From positions 248,001-312,000 of the forward strand of contig NZ_BMKS01000004.1 of assembly GCF_014644455.1 (NCBI RefSeq): DNA of 64,000 bases. The letters are read 5' to 3'. The number at the start of each line of letters is the position of its first letter. Position 1 is the stretch's first letter. The notes under the pieces were generated by a model that did not search any database, was not told where the DNA came from, and saw only the letters and a list, made by a program, of their open reading frames with translations. Of this stretch, positions 31,700-40,346 are shown piece by piece. This DNA comes from Caldovatus sediminis. Lineage in GTDB: Bacteria; Pseudomonadota; Alphaproteobacteria; Acetobacterales; Acetobacteraceae. The position numbers were made by a program, and so were the translations under genes.

Positions 31700-33442
31700 T
31701 CAGCGGTCCTCCTGGGGGCTCAGCCAGCGCCGCAGGACGGTGAGGGTCTCGTCCGGGTGCCTGCCCGCCAGCTCGGCGATCCGGGCGAGCGAGGAGGCGC
31801 GCATCCGCCCCTCGACATTGGCGAGCTGCACCATGGCCTCGTCGGGCTCGGGGAGGGCGGCGGACGCTTCGGCATTCGCGGCGCCCGCGTCCGGAGCGGA
31901 GAGCTTCGGCCCGCCGGCCCTCGCGCCGGGGGCCGCCAGGGCCGGCGCGGCGCCGAGGCCGCCGATCGCGGCCGGCGGGGCCAGCGCGATGGCCAACCGT
32001 CCGGCGATCGGGCGCGCGACGAGCAGGATCGCCGCCAGCGCGACCAGGGCGATCAGCCCGCTCTCGGCGAGCCGGGCGACGACGGCCGGGGTCAGCAGGC
32101 GCTCGAGCCGGCTCGGCTGCTCCGCCGCCATGTCGGGCGGGTCGGCGAAGCGCATGCTGACCAGCTCGACGCGGTCGCCCCGCCGCTCGTCGTAGCCGAC
32201 GGCGCTGCGCACCAGCGCGGTCAGGCGGGCCAGCTCCTCGGCGCTGTGCTCGCGGAAGGCCGGCTCGCCGCCAGGCTCGGCGGGCGGCTCGCGCACCCCG
32301 TCCACCAGCACGGCGACCGAGAGCCGGCGCAGCACCGGCCCCTCGCGCAGCACCTGGCGCGTGGTGCGGCCGATCTCGTAGTTGATCGTCTCCTCCTGGC
32401 GGTTCTCCAGGCTGCCCGCGGCGCCCGCGCCGGCGGGATCGGGATTGGGCAGGTTGCCTGCGACGCCCACCGCCCCCGGCTCGGTGCTGCGGGTCTGCTC
32501 GCTGGTGCTGGACTGGCTGCGCGCGACCTGGTTGTCCGGATCGAACCGCTCCTCGGTCGTCTGCACCCGGTCGAAGTCGAACTCGAGCGCCGCCTCCGCA
32601 CGTACCCGGCCGGGCCCGAGGATGCGCTCGAGCATCTCCTCCACCGCCCGGGCGAGGCGCAGCTCCTGCGCGCGCCTGATCTCCTCCTGCGTCTGCGCCG
32701 ACTGCGCCGCGGACAGCGCCTGGCCGCCGCGGGCGAGCAGCGCGCCGCGGCTGTCGACGATCGAGACGTTCTGCGGCCGCAGGCCCGGCACCGCGGTCGC
32801 GACCAGGTGCAGCACCGCCTGCACGCCCTCGCCGTCGAGCCGCTGCGCGCCCTGCATGGTGAGCACCACGCTCGCCTGCGCCTCGCCGCGCTCGCGCGAG
32901 AAGGCCTCGCGCCGCGGCAGCACCAGGTGCACCCGCGCCGCGCGCACGCCGGCGAGGCCGCGGATCGTGCGCGCGAGCTCGCCCTCGAGCGCGCGGACGC
33001 GGTTCATGTCCTGCTGGAAGGGCGTGGTGGTGAGGGATTCCGCGCGGTCGAAGATCTCGTAGCCGACCGCGCCGCCGCCGAGCGAGCCGCCGTGTGGCAG
33101 ACCCTCGCGCGCCAGCATCAGGCGCAGGCGCGGCACCTGGTCCTCCGGCGCCATCACCTGCCCGCCGCCGGCGGCGATGCGATGGGGCACCCCCGCGCGC
33201 TCCAGCGCCTGCACCACGGCGGCGGCGTCGCGCGGCTCGAGGTCGGCGTAGAGCAGCCCCATCGGCGGCTCCCCGGCGCGCAGGACGAGCCAGCCGAGCA
33301 GCGCCAGCACCATCGCGGCGACGCCGCCGAGCGCCGCGAGCCGCGCCGGCCCGAACGCGCGCAGCTGCGCGATCACGCCACCGCCGCGCATGCCGCCGCC
33401 TTGCCGCGCGCCGCCAGCGCCCCGATCCGACGCATCCGACAT
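31700..33442 (-). CDS. fliF: Flagellar MS-ring protein FliF
   Basis: 580-residue inner-membrane ring protein. N-terminal membrane helix ([20 protein letters not shown], about 36-55), ring-building motifs [18 protein letters not shown] and [28 protein letters not shown], a periplasmic domain with [10 protein letters not shown], and a second membrane helix near 460-480 ([20 protein letters not shown]). The C-terminal tail [43 protein letters not shown] binds FliG. First gene of its operon. A GGCAA-N3-TTGCC dyad and a TTAACC element lie in the 127-bp upstream region. Confidence 0.97.
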   Translation of the reverse strand: MSDASDRGAGGARQGGGMRGGGVIAQLRAFGPARLAALGGVAAMVLALLGWLVLRAGEPPMGLLYADLEPRDAAAVVQALERAGVPHRIAAGGGQVMAPEDQVPRLRLMLAREGLPHGGSLGGGAVGYEIFDRAESLTTTPFQQDMNRVRALEGELARTIRGLAGVRAARVHLVLPRREAFSRERGEAQASVVLTMQGAQRLDGEGVQAVLHLVATAVPGLRPQNVSIVDSRGALLARGGQALSAAQSAQTQEEIRRAQELRLARAVEEMLERILGPGRVRAEAALEFDFDRVQTTEERFDPDNQVARSQSSTSEQTRSTEPGAVGVAGNLPNPDPAGAGAAGSLENRQEETINYEIGRTTRQVLREGPVLRRLSVAVLVDGVREPPAEPGGEPAFREHSAEELARLTALVRSAVGYDERRGDRVELVSMRFADPPDMAAEQPSRLERLLTPAVVARLAESGLIALVALAAILLVARPIAGRLAIALAPPAAIGGLGAAPALAAPGARAGGPKLSAPDAGAANAEASAALPEPDEAMVQLANVEGRMRASSLARIAELAGRHPDETLTVLRRWLSPQEDR

Positions 33443-33483
33443 CCCCCTCGCACTCTCCCGCCCCGGCCTCGTCCCGCCGTCGC

Positions 33484-33496
33484 GGCAAGTCTTGCC
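33484..33496. promoter_or_regulatory. GGCAA-N3-TTGCC dyad upstream of fliF
   Basis: Perfect 5-bp inverted repeat GGCAAGTCTTGCC centred about 48 bp upstream of the fliF ATG (33442). The same dyad, with a different 3-bp spacer, sits between the fliK and flgE sigma-54 promoters at 36127. No sigma-54 promoter was found for fliF. In Caulobacter FlbD represses fliF from a site over the promoter, and this position would fit such autoregulation. The function is inferred. Confidence 0.55.
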
Positions 33497-33515
33497 TGCG
33501 ACCCGCTTGCGTGGC

Positions 33516-33521
33516 GGTTAA
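33516..33521 (-). promoter_or_regulatory. TTAACC element upstream of fliF (possible CtrA half-site)
   Basis: The minus strand reads TTAACC about 75-80 bp upstream of fliF. A further TTAACC lies 25 bp before flgK (37593-37598) and a TTAA 90 bp before fliC (40254-40257). CtrA recognises TTAA-N7-TTAA; only half-sites are present, so the call is weak. Confidence 0.25.
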
Positions 33522-33569
33522 CGGGCGAGGCGCGGCGCGAGGCGGCGGCCGGCCGCGCCGCGATGGCGC

Positions 33570-34256
33570 TCAGCCGAGCGTGTCGCCGATGCCGCGGACC
33601 TTCTCGAAGCCGACCGCGAGCGGGCCGAGCATCAGGCGCAGCACGCCGTCCTGCTGCCGTTCCGCGGCGGTGGCGACACCGAGCACCGTGAAGGGAAGGA
33701 GGCCGAGAGTCTGGCCTTCGGGCGTGGCCCCTTCGACCCGCACCTGGTAGGCGCCGTCCGGGAGGAGGCGGCCCTGGGCGTCGCGCCCGTCCCAGCTCCA
33801 CACGCTCCGCTGCCCGACGGCGAGCGGCAGGCGCTGCTCGCGCAGCACGCGCCCGGCGGCGTCGGTGATCGTGATGCGCGCCTCGGCCGCGGCGCCGGCG
33901 GGCGGCAGCCGCAGCACGGCGATGCCCTCCTGAAGCGCCAGGTGGTCGGATTCGACCTCGACCACCCGGCCCATCAGCGGAGCGGCCGCGGTGAGCTGGG
34001 CCGCCTGCTGCAGGGCCACGAGCCGTTCGAGCTGCTCGTTCATCAGGGTCTGCTGCTCGACCGAGGCGAACATCGCGAGCTCCTGGGTCATGCGGTTGGT
34101 GTCCATGGGCTCGGTCGGGTTCTGGTTGCGCAGCTGGGTGGTGAGCAGGCTGAGGAAGACGTTGAAGTCGCCGAGCGTCGCGCCGGTCCGGCCGCGCCCG
34201 GTGTTGGCGGCGGCCGTGGCCGACGCGATGGACGGGGTGTTCTGGATGGTCGGCAT
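33570..34256 (-). CDS. flgD: Flagellar hook-cap (scaffolding) protein FlgD
   Basis: 228-residue protein that caps the growing hook. N-terminal signature FLSLLTTQLRNQNPTEPMDTNRMTQELAMFASVEQQ (around 33-68) is diagnostic. The remainder folds as FnIII/tudor-like domains with VWSWDGRDAQGRLLPDGAYQVRV. Positioned 28 bp after fliK and probably transcribed with it from the sigma-54 promoter at 36060-36074. It is separated from the fliF operon by 127 bp containing that operon's own promoter region. Confidence 0.96.
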   Translation of the reverse strand: MPTIQNTPSIASATAAANTGRGRTGATLGDFNVFLSLLTTQLRNQNPTEPMDTNRMTQELAMFASVEQQTLMNEQLERLVALQQAAQLTAAAPLMGRVVEVESDHLALQEGIAVLRLPPAGAAAEARITITDAAGRVLREQRLPLAVGQRSVWSWDGRDAQGRLLPDGAYQVRVEGATPEGQTLGLLPFTVLGVATAAERQQDGVLRLMLGPLAVGFEKVRGIGDTLG

Positions 34257-34284
34257 GGGGTGCGGTGGCCTCCGGCGGTCAGGA

Positions 34285-35958
34285 TCAGACGGCGATGTCG
34301 AGCAGGGCGAGCGAGACTCCGGTGCGCGACGGAGCGGCGGCCGCGGCGGACGCGCCGGCCGCGGCGAGGTCGCGCCGCGTGCCGGACGGCGCGCCCTCGC
34401 GCTCGCCGTGCGCGCCGAAGCCCTGCCGCGCCCCGTCGCCGAGCGCGAAGCTCAGCGTGCAGCCGCCGCCCGGGCCGCGGCCGTCGGCGCCGCCGAGGCC
34501 GGCCTGGGTCAGCGCGCGGTCCAGCTCGCGCGCGTCGCGCTGGAGCAGGGCCAGGGTCTCGGGCCGCTCGGCGAGGATCCGCACGGCGGTGGTCTCTCCG
34601 GGGCCGCCGCGGGGCTCGACGCGGATCTCCACCCGGCCGAGCTCGGCGGGCTCGAGCAGCAATTCGATCCGGCCGGCGCCCGATCCTTCCGCTCCGCCCG
34701 CCTTGAGGCCGAGCGCGACGACGGCCGGCGCCACCTGGCGGGCGGGCGGCGCCGGGCGCTGTCCGGGGACCGCTCCGCCGGACGACGGCGCCCCGGAAGC
34801 CTCGGCGGCGCCGGCGAATCCCGATGCGGGGGTGCCGGAGCCGGTGGCCGCGGCGAGGGGCAGCGGGGGGAACTCCGGCGCACCGCCGGCGGCGGGCACG
34901 GACGGCGCGGCGCCGGCCGGCATCGCCGCGCCGGCCCCGGCGCTCGGAGGCCGGGCGACGGCCGGCAGAGCGGGCGCCATGGTGGCGTCGTCCTGCGGCG
35001 GCGGGGCCGGAACACCGCTCGCGCCCCTCTCGTCCGTCGCCCGGCCTCCGAGCGCCGGGGCCGCGGGGAAGGCGGGATCCTCGGAAGGCGCGGCGGCCGG
35101 CGCGGCGCCTTCCGCCGCAGGACGGTCCGGGGCGCCGGCGCGAGGCCGGATCGCGGCCGCTCGCTGTCCCTGGCCGTCGTCGGACGCGGCGGCCGAGGAC
35201 CGGCTCGCTCCGGCCCCGATGGATGCCGCCGCGGCGACGGCCGTGCCGCCCCCGGGCAAGGGCGCCGCCGATCCCGGCTCCGGCATCGGCCGGGAGGGCT
35301 CCCGGGCCGGGCCGGGCGCCCCGGCCCGATCGTCAGGGCGCACCACCCCCGGCGGCGGCGAGGCGGACGGGGCGTCGCCGGATGCGGGCATGGGGTCGCC
35401 GGAGGGCAGCCACCGCGCCGCCGCGGCCTCGGGCGGATGGGGTGCCACCGGCGCCGCGGGGATCGCCGGCGGCGGCGGGGGTGGCGCCGGGGGATCGGCA
35501 ATGCGCGGCCGCAGCGGGGGTGGGGGGTCCCCGTCGGGGCGCGCCCGGCCCTCTCCGGCCGCGCTCGGCCCGGCCGCAAGGAGGGCCTGCCGACCTTCGG
35601 ACGCCTCCGGCGCCGGCAGACGCGCCTCCCCCTCCCCCCCGCAAGGCGCGGCGGTTGGTCGGGCTTCTGCGGCGCCGGCGACCGCCCCGCCCGGCGGTGG
35701 CGGCACGGCAGGCACCGGCGGCTCCTCGACCATGGCCGCGCGCGCGGCGCGCAGGAGCGCCGGCCCGCGGCCGCCGCGCACTTCCCGCGTGTCGGCGACC
35801 TCCATGTCCGGCGCGCCGAGGCCGCGCAGCAGCGCGGCGAATCCGCCCTCCGGAGCCGATCCGAGCGCGACCAGCACGGCGGACGGGCCCGGCGCGGCCG
35901 ACGGGGTTCCAACCGTCCTCGCCGCGGTGGCGTTCGTCAGGGTCGGTGCGGGTTCCAT
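34285..35958 (-). CDS. fliK: Flagellar hook-length control protein FliK
   Basis: 557-residue exported ruler. Most of the length (about 60-430) is low-complexity proline/alanine/glycine-rich sequence, typical of the ruler part. The C-terminal Flg_hook domain is clear: ELLLEPAELGRVEIRVEP, VRILAERPETLALLQRDARELDRALTQAGL and SFALGDG. The start at 35958 is set by GGAG seven bases upstream; the frame extends to 36165 but that part would cross the promoter. First gene of fliK-flgD, divergent from flgE. Low sequence conservation in the middle is normal for the family. Confidence 0.9.
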   Translation of the reverse strand: MEPAPTLTNATAARTVGTPSAAPGPSAVLVALGSAPEGGFAALLRGLGAPDMEVADTREVRGGRGPALLRAARAAMVEEPPVPAVPPPPGGAVAGAAEARPTAAPCGGEGEARLPAPEASEGRQALLAAGPSAAGEGRARPDGDPPPPLRPRIADPPAPPPPPPAIPAAPVAPHPPEAAAARWLPSGDPMPASGDAPSASPPPGVVRPDDRAGAPGPAREPSRPMPEPGSAAPLPGGGTAVAAAASIGAGASRSSAAASDDGQGQRAAAIRPRAGAPDRPAAEGAAPAAAPSEDPAFPAAPALGGRATDERGASGVPAPPPQDDATMAPALPAVARPPSAGAGAAMPAGAAPSVPAAGGAPEFPPLPLAAATGSGTPASGFAGAAEASGAPSSGGAVPGQRPAPPARQVAPAVVALGLKAGGAEGSGAGRIELLLEPAELGRVEIRVEPRGGPGETTAVRILAERPETLALLQRDARELDRALTQAGLGGADGRGPGGGCTLSFALGDGARQGFGAHGEREGAPSGTRRDLAAAGASAAAAAPSRTGVSLALLDIAV

Positions 35959-36059
35959 CGGCGGGCTCCATGGGGCGCGGCGCAAGCGCCGCCCGGTCGC
36001 GGACTGCGGCGACCCGCCCCGCCGCGCCTTCGGCGGGCGGCCCCGCGAACCCCGGACGT

Positions 36060-36074
36060 GCAAGAGGCCTGCCA
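36060..36074 (-). promoter_or_regulatory. Predicted sigma-54 promoter of fliK-flgD
   Basis: The minus strand reads TGGCAGGCCTCTTGC, which matches the sigma-54 consensus TGGCACG-N4-TTGC with the -24 GG and -12 GC in exact spacing. Only one base of the seven-base -24 block differs. The predicted start is near 36048, giving a leader of about 90 nt before the fliK ATG. Confidence 0.72.
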
Positions 36075-36126
36075 GCCCGTGCGTCGCCCCTGGGCTCCGC
36101 GCCTCGGCAGGATGCGCCGCAGCGGC

Positions 36127-36139
36127 GGCAATCCTTGCC
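36127..36139. promoter_or_regulatory. Central GGCAA-N3-TTGCC dyad, candidate FlbD enhancer
   Basis: GGCAATCCTTGCC, a perfect inverted repeat in the middle of the fliK/flgE region, matching the dyad upstream of fliF (33484). Spacing from both sigma-54 promoters fits a shared upstream activating sequence for the FlbD-like regulator encoded at 28161-29588. Binding is inferred, not shown. Confidence 0.55.
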
Positions 36140-36202
36140 CGCCGGAGAACGACGCGGCGCGCCATCGGCGAGGACGCCGGGCCTCCGAGACGCGGCCGCC
36201 AC

Positions 36203-36217
36203 TGGCACGGCGCTTGC
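36203..36217 (+). promoter_or_regulatory. Predicted sigma-54 promoter of flgE
   Basis: TGGCACGGCGCTTGC is an exact match to TGGCACG-N4-TTGC. The -24 GG is at 36204-36205 and the -12 GC at 36216-36217. The predicted start is near 36229, about 40 nt before the flgE ATG. Hook genes are sigma-54-dependent in Caulobacter and many other proteobacteria. Confidence 0.85.
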
Positions 36218-36269
36218 GCGGCCGCCGGCGTCGCGACCCGTCGCGTCGCACGTCGGAGGTCCGCCCGCC

Positions 36270-37568
36270 ATGTCCCTGTTCGGCTCGATGAACACCGCGA
36301 TCAGCGGCCTGACCGCGCAGTCGCGTGCCCTCGGCCACATCGCCGACAACGTCTCCAACAGCCAGACCGTCGGCTTCAAGCGCACCGACACGAATTTCGT
36401 GAACCTGCTGACCGAGAGCAGCGCCACGCTGCATCGCCCAGGCTCGGTGATCGCCCGCCCCGACTACACCAACACCGTCCAGGGCACGGTCGAGCAGTCG
36501 GAGAACCCGATCGCCCTCGCCATCGCCGGCCAGGGCTTCTTCTCGGTCGCCCTGGCGCGCGGCGAGAGGAACGGCCAGACGCTGTTCGACGAGCGCCAGT
36601 TCTACACGCGCGCGGGCGACTTCCGGCTGAACGACGCCGGCTACCTGGTCAACGGCGCCGGCTACTACCTGCAGGGCTGGGCCGTGGACGCCGCCGGCAA
36701 CCCCGACCGCAGCGCGCTGCTGCCGATCCAGGTGAGCCAGCTCGTCTCCGATCCCGTGCCGACCGGCCGGGTCGCCATGGTGGCGAATCTGCCGGCCGAT
36801 CCCGACACGACGCCGATGACGAGCCAGGTCCAGGTCTACGACAGCCTCGGCCGCCCGGAGACGGTCACGCTCGACTGGACCCAGACGGCGCCCAACACCT
36901 GGACGCTCTCGCTCAGCGCGCCCGGGGCGGCGCCGGCCGCGCTGGGCACGGTGGAGGTCCGCTTCGGCGGCGCCGCGGCCACGCCGGTGGCCGACGGCAC
37001 GATCGGCGAGTTCGCCAACGCCACCGGCAGCATCGGCATCGTGCCCGCGGCCGCCGGCGCCCCGGCGGAGCTGACCTTCGCCGCCGATTTCGGCCAGGGG
37101 CCGCAGAGCATCACGCTGAACCTCGGCGTGTTCGGCCAGGCCGGCGGCGTCACGCAGTACGCGGGCGGCGAGTACAGCGTGCGCAACTGGACGCAGGACG
37201 GCGTGCCGCCCGGCGCCTACTCCTCGATGGCGATCCGCGAGAACGGCGACGTGGCGATCACCTACGACAACGGCCGGAGCCGCGTCATCGCGCGCGTGCC
37301 GATCGCCACCTTCCCCGATCCGGACCGGCTCGAGCGCCTCGACGGCCAGGCCTTCATGCGGACCATGGCGAGCGGCGAGGCGAGCCTGTCCGACGCGGCC
37401 TCGAACGGCGCGGGGAAGCTCGCCGTCGGCTCGGTGGAGCGCTCGAACGTGGATCTCGCGACCGAACTGTCGAAGCTGATCGTCGCGCAGCGCGCCTACA
37501 CCGCGAACACCCAGATCGTGTCGGCGTCCGACCAGATGCTGATGGACACGATCAACATGCGTCGCTGA
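36270..37568 (+). CDS. flgE: Flagellar hook protein FlgE
   Basis: 432-residue hook subunit exported through the flagellar type III system. N-terminal rod-family motif LFGSMNTAISGLTAQSRALG and HIADNVSNSQTVGFKRTDTNF, then IAGQGFFSV and FYTRAGDF. The C terminus SNVDLATELSKLIVAQRAYTANTQIVSASDQML closes the coiled D0 domain. ATG preceded by GGAGG and by an exact sigma-54 promoter. Length is in the usual range for alphaproteobacterial FlgE/FlgE-like hooks. The first gene of the rightward late-flagellar series. Confidence 0.96.
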   Translation: MSLFGSMNTAISGLTAQSRALGHIADNVSNSQTVGFKRTDTNFVNLLTESSATLHRPGSVIARPDYTNTVQGTVEQSENPIALAIAGQGFFSVALARGERNGQTLFDERQFYTRAGDFRLNDAGYLVNGAGYYLQGWAVDAAGNPDRSALLPIQVSQLVSDPVPTGRVAMVANLPADPDTTPMTSQVQVYDSLGRPETVTLDWTQTAPNTWTLSLSAPGAAPAALGTVEVRFGGAAATPVADGTIGEFANATGSIGIVPAAAGAPAELTFAADFGQGPQSITLNLGVFGQAGGVTQYAGGEYSVRNWTQDGVPPGAYSSMAIRENGDVAITYDNGRSRVIARVPIATFPDPDRLERLDGQAFMRTMASGEASLSDAASNGAGKLAVGSVERSNVDLATELSKLIVAQRAYTANTQIVSASDQMLMDTINMRR

Positions 37569-37622
37569 CCGGCGCGGCCCGGCAAGGTCGCGTTAACCGG
37601 AATCCCGGAGGCTGGAGCCGCC

Positions 37623-39149
37623 ATGAGCCTCGAAGCCGCCCTCCTGACCGCCCGCTCCGGCCTGCTCTACGTGCAGCGGGCGCTCGCCTCGACGTCCCAG
37701 GACATCGCCGCGGCCGGCGTCGCGGGGCACACCAACAAGACGGTCGCCGCGGTCACGCTGGCCGCGGCGGGCCTGTCCTTCGGCGTGCGCGCGCTTGACG
37801 CGCAGCGCGACGTGGACGCGGCGCTGGTCGCCGCGCTCAACGCGCAGCGGGCGGCGCTGGCGGCGGCGCGGGTGCGGGAGGCGCTGCTCGGCGGCATCGA
37901 GCTGGCGCACGGCCGGGCGGAGGCCGGCGAGTCGCTCGGTGACCTGATGGGCGCGCTGCGCGACGCCTTCCTCGGTCTGCGCGCCGAACCGTCGGATTCG
38001 GGGCGGCAGGCGGCGGTGCTGCTCGCCGCCGAGGACATCGCCGGCCGGTTCAACGAGGTCGCGCAGGCGATCGGCGCGGCGCGCCAGCGGGCGCAGGAGG
38101 GCATCGTCACCGAGGTCGCGCGGCTCAACGCCGGCCTGCGCGAGGTCGCGTCGCTGACCCGCGACATCCGGGCCGAGATCGCGCGCGGTGGCAGCGCGGC
38201 CGCGCTCCAGGACCGGCGCGACGCGGCGATCGCGCGGCTCTCGGAGTCGCTCGAGCTGCGCGCGGTGGCGCGGCCGGACGGTGGCATGACGCTGATCGCG
38301 CGCGGCGGGATGGTGCTGCCGCTCGATCCCGACCGCGACGCCTTCGCCACGGCGGACGCGCAGGTCGGCCCTGGCGCCTCCTGGGCGGGGGGGACGCTGC
38401 CCGGGATCATGCTCGGTGGGGTGGACGTCACGGCGCAGCTGCGCGGCGGCCGGCTCGCCGAGTACGTCGCGCTGCGCGACGCCACCCTGCCGCGCTACCA
38501 GGCCGAGCTCGACATCGCGGCGGCACAGCTCGCCGCGCGGCTCGAGGCGCAGGGGCTGCGGCTGTTCACCAACGCCGCCGGCGCGGTCCCCGATCCGTCG
38601 CAGCCCTATGCGGGCTCGTCGCAGGTCGGCTTCGCCGCGGCGATCCGCCTCAATCCGGCGGTGCGCGCGGCGCCGAGCCTGCTGCGCGACGGCACCCACG
38701 CGGTGACGGGCGCGCCGGGCGGGCCGTCCGCCTTCACGCCCAACCCGCCCGGAGGGCCGGCGGGCTTCGTCACCTTGCTCGACCGGGTTCTGGACTTCTC
38801 CTTCGGCGCGGAGGCGGCTGCCGGCGCGCCCTGGCCGGCGATCGCCACCACCGGCCTCGGCCCGGACGGAACCCTGGCCTCGCCCTTCGCGGCGCCGCCC
38901 ACGCTGACGGGCTACGCCATGGCGGTGACCGCGGCGCACACCGGCGACCGCGCCGCCGCGACCGCCGCCCGCGAGGCCGCCGACGGCCTGGCGGCCGGCC
39001 TCGAGGCGCGCTTCGCCGCGCGCTCCGGGGTGGACGTGGACGGGGAGATGGCGGCGATGGTGCAGCTGCAGAACGCCTACGCGGCCAACGCGAAGGTGGT
39101 CGAGGTGGTGCAGCGGATGTGGGACCAGCTCTTCGCCGCGCTGCGCTGA
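37623..39149 (+). CDS. flgK: Hook-filament junction protein FlgK
   Basis: 508-residue hook-associated protein 1. N-terminal helix ARSGLLYVQRALASTSQDIAAAGVAGHTN is the FlgK/rod-family opening, though the NIANxxTPGY pattern is altered to DIAAAGVAGHTNK. The central part is a long coiled coil with ALQDRRDAAIARLSE. The C terminus VDVDGEMAAMVQLQNAYAANAKVVEVVQRMWDQL is the typical end. Start follows GGAGGCTGGAG. It lies 54 bp after flgE, with a TTAACC element between, and 14 bp before flgL. Confidence 0.9.
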   Translation: MSLEAALLTARSGLLYVQRALASTSQDIAAAGVAGHTNKTVAAVTLAAAGLSFGVRALDAQRDVDAALVAALNAQRAALAAARVREALLGGIELAHGRAEAGESLGDLMGALRDAFLGLRAEPSDSGRQAAVLLAAEDIAGRFNEVAQAIGAARQRAQEGIVTEVARLNAGLREVASLTRDIRAEIARGGSAAALQDRRDAAIARLSESLELRAVARPDGGMTLIARGGMVLPLDPDRDAFATADAQVGPGASWAGGTLPGIMLGGVDVTAQLRGGRLAEYVALRDATLPRYQAELDIAAAQLAARLEAQGLRLFTNAAGAVPDPSQPYAGSSQVGFAAAIRLNPAVRAAPSLLRDGTHAVTGAPGGPSAFTPNPPGGPAGFVTLLDRVLDFSFGAEAAAGAPWPAIATTGLGPDGTLASPFAAPPTLTGYAMAVTAAHTGDRAAATAAREAADGLAAGLEARFAARSGVDVDGEMAAMVQLQNAYAANAKVVEVVQRMWDQLFAALR

Positions 39150-39163
39150 ACGGGGGAGGGGTC

Positions 39164-40231
39164 ATGACGGCGACGGTCGGCGCTCTCGGCGGGTTGGCGG
39201 CGGAGTCGGCGCTGCTGCGGGCGCGCATGGAGGTGCTGGCGCGCCAGGTGGCGGACGGGCGGCGCGGGGTGCTGTACGGCGACATCGCGCCCGAGGCGCG
39301 GCTCGCGATCGACCTGCGCGGCGAGATCGCGCGACGGGAGGCCTATGAGGGGGTGATCGGCCGCGTGCTCGGAAGAACCGCGGCGGCGCAGGGGGCGCTG
39401 AGGCAGCTCGCCGCGATCGCCGAGCAGTTCTTCGCCGAGACCATGCACCTCAACGGCGTCGTGCCGGAGCGCATCGCCGCCACGGCGCGCATGGCGCGGG
39501 CGGCGATGGTGCAGGTTGCCGGGCTGCTGAACGAGCGCTACGCGGGCGAGTACCTGTTCGGCGGCAGCGATTCCCTGAATCCGCCCGTGCCGGATCCGAA
39601 CGGGATCGCGGCGAGCGGCATGGCGCAGCAGATCGCCGCCGCGGTGGCGGGGCTCGGCGGCGGCAACGCCGCCGCGGTGGCGGCGGCGACCATGGCGGCG
39701 GCGCTCGATGACGCGCCGGGCGTGACGCCGTTCTCCGCCTTCCTTTCGGATCCGCTCCGGGGCGGCACGGAGGCGCCGCGCGACCTCCTCGCCGCGGACG
39801 GCGAGCGGGTCGGCTACGGCCTCTTGGCCAACCGCAATGCGCGCGCGGTCTCCACCGGGGAGACGACCGGGTCGTGGGCGCGGGACCTTCTGCGCGGGCT
39901 GGCGACGCTGGCCGCGCTGGACCCGGCGCAGGCGCAGCTCGGCGACGACTTCGTCGCGCTCGTGGGCACGGTGCGCGAGGGGCTGCGCAGCGCCGTGCGG
40001 GCGCTCGGCCAGGAGGCGGGCCTGCTCGGCGCCGCGGAGGCGCGGCTCGAGTCGCTGCGGACCCGCCATGCGGACGTCACCGTCGCGCTGCGCGGCCAGC
40101 TCGCCGCGATCGAGGAGGTGGACATGGCGGAGACGCTGGTCCGCCTTCAGGGGGCGCGCATGCAGCTCGAGGCGAGCTATCGGGCGATCTCGGTGCTGGG
40201 CTCGCTGAGCCTCGCGCGGTTCCTCGGCTGA
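39164..40231 (+). CDS. flgL: Hook-filament junction protein FlgL
   Basis: 355-residue hook-associated protein 3. The start at 39164 is set by GGGGGAGGGG; an earlier in-frame GTG at 39119 would lie inside flgK. Flagellin-like N-terminal helices (ALLRARMEVLARQVADGRRG), the FlgL hallmark LLNERYAGEYLFGGSDS, and a C-terminal D0 helix (EEVDMAETLVRLQGARMQLEASYRAISVLGSLSLARFL). FlgL joins FlgK to the filament. Co-transcribed with flgK. Confidence 0.93.
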   Translation: MTATVGALGGLAAESALLRARMEVLARQVADGRRGVLYGDIAPEARLAIDLRGEIARREAYEGVIGRVLGRTAAAQGALRQLAAIAEQFFAETMHLNGVVPERIAATARMARAAMVQVAGLLNERYAGEYLFGGSDSLNPPVPDPNGIAASGMAQQIAAAVAGLGGGNAAAVAAATMAAALDDAPGVTPFSAFLSDPLRGGTEAPRDLLAADGERVGYGLLANRNARAVSTGETTGSWARDLLRGLATLAALDPAQAQLGDDFVALVGTVREGLRSAVRALGQEAGLLGAAEARLESLRTRHADVTVALRGQLAAIEEVDMAETLVRLQGARMQLEASYRAISVLGSLSLARFLG

Positions 40232-40346
40232 CCGGCGCGGCGTTCAGCGGGCGTTAAGGCGGCCCGGGGCAAGCTTCACTCCTCACCGCAAGACGCGGCG
40301 TGCAACCCGGCCCCGCTGGGGCCTCTCAGTCCAGGGAAATATCCCG

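Larger units (their letters stand above)
35959..36269. other. Divergent fliK/flgE control region
   Basis: 311 bp without a gene, holding from left to right a leftward sigma-54 promoter (36060-36074), a GGCAA-N3-TTGCC dyad (36127-36139) and a rightward sigma-54 promoter (36203-36217). The dyad centre lies roughly 85-95 bp upstream of both predicted start points, the normal place for an enhancer-binding activator site. Confidence 0.7.

Noticed and set aside
40232-40346. Sigma-54 or sigma-28 promoter for fliC
   Set aside because: No GG-N10-GC element with TTGC and no convincing sigma-28 match was found in the 115-bp interval.
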